NCBI GenBank assembly: GCA_900754805.1
Contig: CAAEEE010000127.1
Span: 1 to 8,233, forward strand
DNA: 8,233 nucleotides
Origin: Clostridia bacterium
GTDB lineage: Bacteria; Bacillota; Clostridia; Peptostreptococcales; Anaerovoracaceae
Direction of reading: 5' to 3'
The notes beneath the pieces are model-generated. The model searched no databases, was not told the DNA's origin, and saw only the letters and a program-made list of their open reading frames with translations. Below, one piece after another: positions 5,789-8,233 of this stretch. The number at the start of each line of letters is the position of its first letter. The stretch's first letter is position 1. The position numbers were made by a program, and so were the translations under genes.

Positions 5789-6511
5789 ATGATAAAAGTA
5801 ATTATCACTGCACCAAAAGGGAAAATGGATTCACTAATCCTCGAAGAAGCTGTCAAGTGCAAGGACATTGAGGTTATCGGCGCGATTGGACCGAAGGGGA
5901 GAGACTATATCGGAACGGAAATCTGCGGCGTCATGGTATATGATGACCTGAATGTCGTCATTGATCAATGTGACTTGGTTGTTGACTTTTCGGGCGTCGA
6001 TATTGCGATGGATGTATTAGATATCTGCCTCGCGCATAATAAGGCTCTGCTGGAAGGCAGCACAGGCTTTACGGAAGAACAGAACAAGCAAATTGATGAA
6101 GCGAGCAAAAAAATTCCTCTGCTGAAAGCGGCGAATACATCGTTTATGGTAAATGTCCTGATGAAAATTCTGGCATTTGCAGCGAAAAATCTTGCTTCAA
6201 CCTGCGAAATCGAAATTATGGACATCCACGACAAGAATAAACTGGATGCACCAAGCGGAACTGCACTGGAAATGGGAGAGGCGATTGCGTACGCGGCGGG
6301 AATTGATATGTCGAAAATCGAATTCCATTCCGGACGTATGGGAGATTCCCCGAGCACGCACATCATTTACTTCGGCGGAATTGATGAAAGAATCGAAATC
6401 AGGCATGAGTCCTATACGGGACGCTGCTTTGCGATTGGCGCCTGCAGAGCAATTGAGTTCATGGAAGGCAAAGGCATCGGAATGTACACGATGGAAGATG
6501 TCGTGAAATAA
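5789..6511 (+). CDS. Divergent DapB-like (dihydrodipicolinate reductase family) oxidoreductase
   Basis: This 240-residue protein is shorter than the DapB of about 270 residues. DapB reduces a cyclic dipicolinate intermediate of lysine synthesis with NAD(P)H. The family is clear from DFSG (66-69), the GSTGF loop (90-94), KLDAPSGTALEMGEAI (151-166), the RIEIRHES stretch (201-208) and the C-terminal GxGMYTMEDVVK. Several key positions differ. The nucleotide loop reads APKGKMD (8-14) where GxxGRMG is usual, so the first and third Gly are lost. The EAHHRHK motif is DIHDKNK (145-151), keeping H147 and K151 but with Asp for the second His. AANFSVGV is AANTSFMV, and the segment between the SGTA helix and the IEIxH strand is about 15 residues shorter. 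No other lysine gene is nearby. It lies 123 bp after the symporter and converges with the alcohol dehydrogenase. A function other than lysine synthesis, perhaps reduction of another cyclic imine, is plausible but unproven. Confidence 0.8.
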   Translation: MIKVIITAPKGKMDSLILEEAVKCKDIEVIGAIGPKGRDYIGTEICGVMVYDDLNVVIDQCDLVVDFSGVDIAMDVLDICLAHNKALLEGSTGFTEEQNKQIDEASKKIPLLKAANTSFMVNVLMKILAFAAKNLASTCEIEIMDIHDKNKLDAPSGTALEMGEAIAYAAGIDMSKIEFHSGRMGDSPSTHIIYFGGIDERIEIRHESYTGRCFAIGACRAIEFMEGKGIGMYTMEDVVK

Positions 6512-6547
6512 ACGAGAATTTTTATCATAGGGATAGCAAATAATTTT

Positions 6548-6587
6548 GAATGAAAAAACGCTCCATAAACAGAGCGTTTTTTCATTC
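6548..6587. terminator. Bidirectional terminator between the DapB-like gene and the alcohol dehydrogenase
   Basis: A perfect 16-bp stem, GAATGAAAAAACGCTC (6548-6563) with its complement at 6572-6587, encloses the 8-nt loop CATAAACA. A-runs on the left arm and T-runs on the right arm give a U-tract in either direction, so it can stop both converging transcripts. It lies 36 bp after the DapB-like stop and 12 bp beyond the dehydrogenase stop. Confidence 0.9.
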
Positions 6588-6599
6588 TTATGAGGCTAT

Positions 6600-7772
6600 T
6601 TAAAGACTTTCCATATAAATGTTGTAAATTTCATCATGTGTTAAAGGACGGTATGCTGTTTGGGAAATATAGCAGGTGTTTGCTATCATGCGCAAATCCG
6701 TGTCCTTCGTAATGCCGAGATCTGTCAGCTTGGTAGGCAGGCCTACTTCTGCAATGAAGTCAGCGAGCTTGTCGATACCTGCAAGGGCAAGGGCTTTTCT
6801 GTCAGGATAATCTTCCGGACGAAGTCCCCATACGTTTACGGCAAACTTCTCGAATTTCCCCTGACCTGCTTCGCAGATGTGGCGATAGTAAGCAGGGTGA
6901 AGAACGGCAAGGCCTTCGCCGTGTGTAATTCCGCAGTATGCGGTGAGCTGGTGCTCGATGTTGTGACATTCGAAGTCTTTGGATTTACCCATTTTAATAA
7001 TACGGTTTTCTGCCATGGAGGATTCCCACATAATATTGCTTCGTGCGTTGTAATCCATCGGGTTTTTTGTAGCAATACGGAGGTCACGAATAAGGCCGCG
7101 CATTAATGTTTCGGAAACGTCATCGGATACATTGTCTTCAATTGGGAAACTGAAATAGGTTTCCATGATGTGGGACAGAATATCAAAAGCACCTGCGAGC
7201 ATTTGTCTCTTCGGCAGTGTCAGCGTATACATTGGATCCATGACCGCAAAGAGTGGATTCATCTTCACGTAGTCACGGTCGGTCTTAATCATATCTTCTG
7301 TGTTGGTCAGAACTCCGGCACCGTTCACTTCGCTTCCGGTTGCAGGCATCGTTACGACAACGCCAAACGGCACAGGATCGAAGTCCATATTTCCCGGATT
7401 GATATAGAAGTCATTCCAGATATCACCGTCATAAACAGCTTGAACTGCAATTGCTTTGCAGCAGTCCATCGTGCTGCCGCCACCAACTGCGATAATCAGG
7501 TCGACGTTGTTTTCGCGCGCAAGCTTCGCGCCCTGACGCATATAATCCAGTGTCGGATTCGGCATAATTCCTGAAAACTCAATCACATTTTTTCCGGTTG
7601 CCTTCAGTGCTGCCATAACATCGTCATAAGCACCGTTCTTTTTTATGGAGCCGCCGCCGTAGCCAATCATTACGTTCTTTCCGTAGTTAAGCAGGATCTT
7701 TTCTAAATGTTCCGCAACAGCACCTTTGCCAAAGTAGACTTTCGTCTGATTTTCAAAAACAAAATTATTCAT
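6600..7772 (-). CDS. Iron-containing alcohol dehydrogenase (BdhA/YqhD type, NADPH-dependent)
   Basis: This 390-residue protein belongs to the metal-dependent alcohol dehydrogenases that interconvert aldehydes and alcohols in the cytoplasm. The cofactor loop GYGGGSIKKNG (37-47) is typical of the NADPH-preferring butanol dehydrogenase/YqhD branch, and a second glycine motif AVGGGSTMD lies at 95-103. The predicted metal ligands are D197 and H201 (AFDILSHIMETY), H270 (ECHNIEHQLTA) and H284 (GITHGEGLAV), the four positions used in YqhD; all are intact. I chose the ATG at 7772 over an in-frame ATG 48 bases upstream because AAAGGA lies 7 nt before it, the protein then starts like its family, and the longer start would begin inside the intergenic hairpin. 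It follows the racemase-family gene by 69 bp with no evident promoter between, so they are probably one operon. Candidate substrates include butyraldehyde, methylglyoxal-like aldehydes or glutarate semialdehyde. Confidence 0.93.
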   Translation of the reverse strand: MNNFVFENQTKVYFGKGAVAEHLEKILLNYGKNVMIGYGGGSIKKNGAYDDVMAALKATGKNVIEFSGIMPNPTLDYMRQGAKLARENNVDLIIAVGGGSTMDCCKAIAVQAVYDGDIWNDFYINPGNMDFDPVPFGVVVTMPATGSEVNGAGVLTNTEDMIKTDRDYVKMNPLFAVMDPMYTLTLPKRQMLAGAFDILSHIMETYFSFPIEDNVSDDVSETLMRGLIRDLRIATKNPMDYNARSNIMWESSMAENRIIKMGKSKDFECHNIEHQLTAYCGITHGEGLAVLHPAYYRHICEAGQGKFEKFAVNVWGLRPEDYPDRKALALAGIDKLADFIAEVGLPTKLTDLGITKDTDLRMIANTCYISQTAYRPLTHDEIYNIYMESL

Positions 7773-7802
7773 CTGTATTTCCTTTCGAACTAAGAACTCA
7801 GT

Positions 7803-7820
7803 ATGCGCCCGAAGGCGCAT
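7803..7820 (-). other. Very stable UUCG-capped hairpin between the racemase and dehydrogenase genes
   Basis: On the transcribed strand ATGCGCC pairs perfectly with GGCGCAT around the loop TTCG, giving the exceptionally stable C(UUCG)G tetraloop. No T-run follows, so it is probably an mRNA-stabilising or processing element rather than a full terminator. It could lower or adjust expression of the downstream dehydrogenase. Confidence 0.65.
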
Positions 7821-7841
7821 TTGACGGAATACGGTTTATCT

Positions 7842-8233
7842 TTATGCGAGAATAAAACCTTCCGGGAACGGATCGTCCGGGTCAAGGATCCATGTAGCGA
7901 ATCCTTGAATGTGAGCGTTTCCTGTAACCTTCGGAACAACAGCTTTGAAGCCTGAAACTTCGGTTTCTTCCACGATTTCGCATCGGAAGCAGGAACCGAT
8001 AATGCTTTCATGCACGAAAGATTCACCGACTTTCAGCTTGCCTTTTTTATGAAGAACTGCAGATTTTGCAGATGTACCTGTTCCGCAAGGAGAACGGTCA
8101 ACGGTCTTAGGCAGAGCAACTACCGTGTTCTGAATATCTGCGCCTTCGCTCTTTGGCGGGCCGTAGAATTCTATGTGTGTCACTTCGTATACGAACGGAA
8201 GGTCAGGATAGTTGAAGTTTACCTGTTCGTTGA
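7842..8233 (-). CDS. Proline racemase / hydroxyproline 2-epimerase family protein (partial, N-terminal part outside window)
   Basis: The frame is open to the window edge; the visible C-terminal 129 residues begin NEQVNFNYPDLPF and end GFILA. This family inverts the alpha carbon of proline or hydroxyproline with two catalytic cysteines and no cofactor. The second cysteine is present in VDRSPCGTGTSAK (Cys at visible residue 49), and the ending DPDDPFPEGF is typical of the family. Retention of Cys argues against trans-3-hydroxyproline dehydratase, in which a catalytic cysteine is replaced by Thr. Ten residues before the cysteine there is Ala (TVVALPKTV), where proline racemases such as the C. 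sticklandii and T. cruzi enzymes have Phe, so a hydroxyproline-type substrate is possible. The first cysteine motif lies outside the window, so racemase and epimerase cannot be told apart. An internal GTG at 8183 is not the start, since family sequence continues upstream. It leads the operon into the iron alcohol dehydrogenase. Confidence 0.9.
   Translation of the reverse strand, partial: NEQVNFNYPDLPFVYEVTHIEFYGPPKSEGADIQNTVVALPKTVDRSPCGTGTSAKSAVLHKKGKLKVGESFVHESIIGSCFRCEIVEETEVSGFKAVVPKVTGNAHIQGFATWILDPDDPFPEGFILA

Noticed and set aside
7170..7574. A plus-strand open frame of 134 codons opposite the alcohol dehydrogenase
   Set aside because: It is antisense to a well-supported gene, has no ribosome site and no family resemblance.
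7773..7820. Upstream ATG adding 16 residues to the iron alcohol dehydrogenase
   Set aside because: The extra residues (starting MRLRAHTEF) do not look like the family start, the ATG lies within the stable hairpin, and a good ribosome site precedes the ATG at 7772.

Overview
The window looks like chromosomal DNA of an anaerobic, amino-acid-fermenting Firmicute, most likely a clostridium. The grounds are strong AGGAGG-type ribosome binding sites, compact operons, A-rich intergenic DNA, a short-chain acyl-CoA dehydrogenase with its own electron transfer flavoprotein, a cysteine-bearing flavodoxin-like protein, a proline racemase-family enzyme and an NADPH-type iron alcohol dehydrogenase. The species cannot be named from this sequence. 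I see no phage, IS element, CRISPR array, tRNA or rRNA.

Left part (1-3309, all minus strand). Reading leftward: a flavodoxin-like iron-sulfur flavoprotein (2770-3309), an acyl-CoA dehydrogenase (1513-2655), etfB (661-1446) and etfA (1-658, cut by the window edge). acd, etfB and etfA form an operon. Directly upstream of acd is a near-consensus sigma-54 -24/-12 element. Between acd and etfB lies a hairpin plus T-run that looks like an internal terminator or attenuator.

Centre (3310-4123). A 560-bp gap without genes separates the divergent units. It holds A-tracts spaced at roughly one helical turn, then a near-perfect sigma-A promoter (TTGACA-N17-TATAAA), a 12-bp perfect palindrome at the predicted start of transcription and a leader of about 200 nt. 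The leader feeds a 65-residue single-span membrane protein and then a 13-span sodium:solute symporter.

Right part (4124-8233). After the symporter come a moderate terminator and a divergent, shortened DapB-like reductase (plus strand). It converges, over a 16-bp-stem bidirectional terminator, on a minus-strand pair: a proline racemase/hydroxyproline epimerase-family gene (5' end outside the window) followed by an iron-containing alcohol dehydrogenase.

Together the genes suggest uptake of a small organic solute or amino acid, racemisation or epimerisation of a cyclic amino acid, pyridine-nucleotide-linked reductions, and an acyl-CoA oxidation or reduction coupled through ETF. One reading is a proline or hydroxyproline fermentation region, possibly by way of 5-aminovalerate. 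That is inference: no proline reductase, aminotransferase or CoA-transferase is present here. The least conventional items are the DapB-like protein with altered cofactor and substrate motifs, the small membrane protein paired with the symporter, the sigma-54 element before acd, and the short EtfA.
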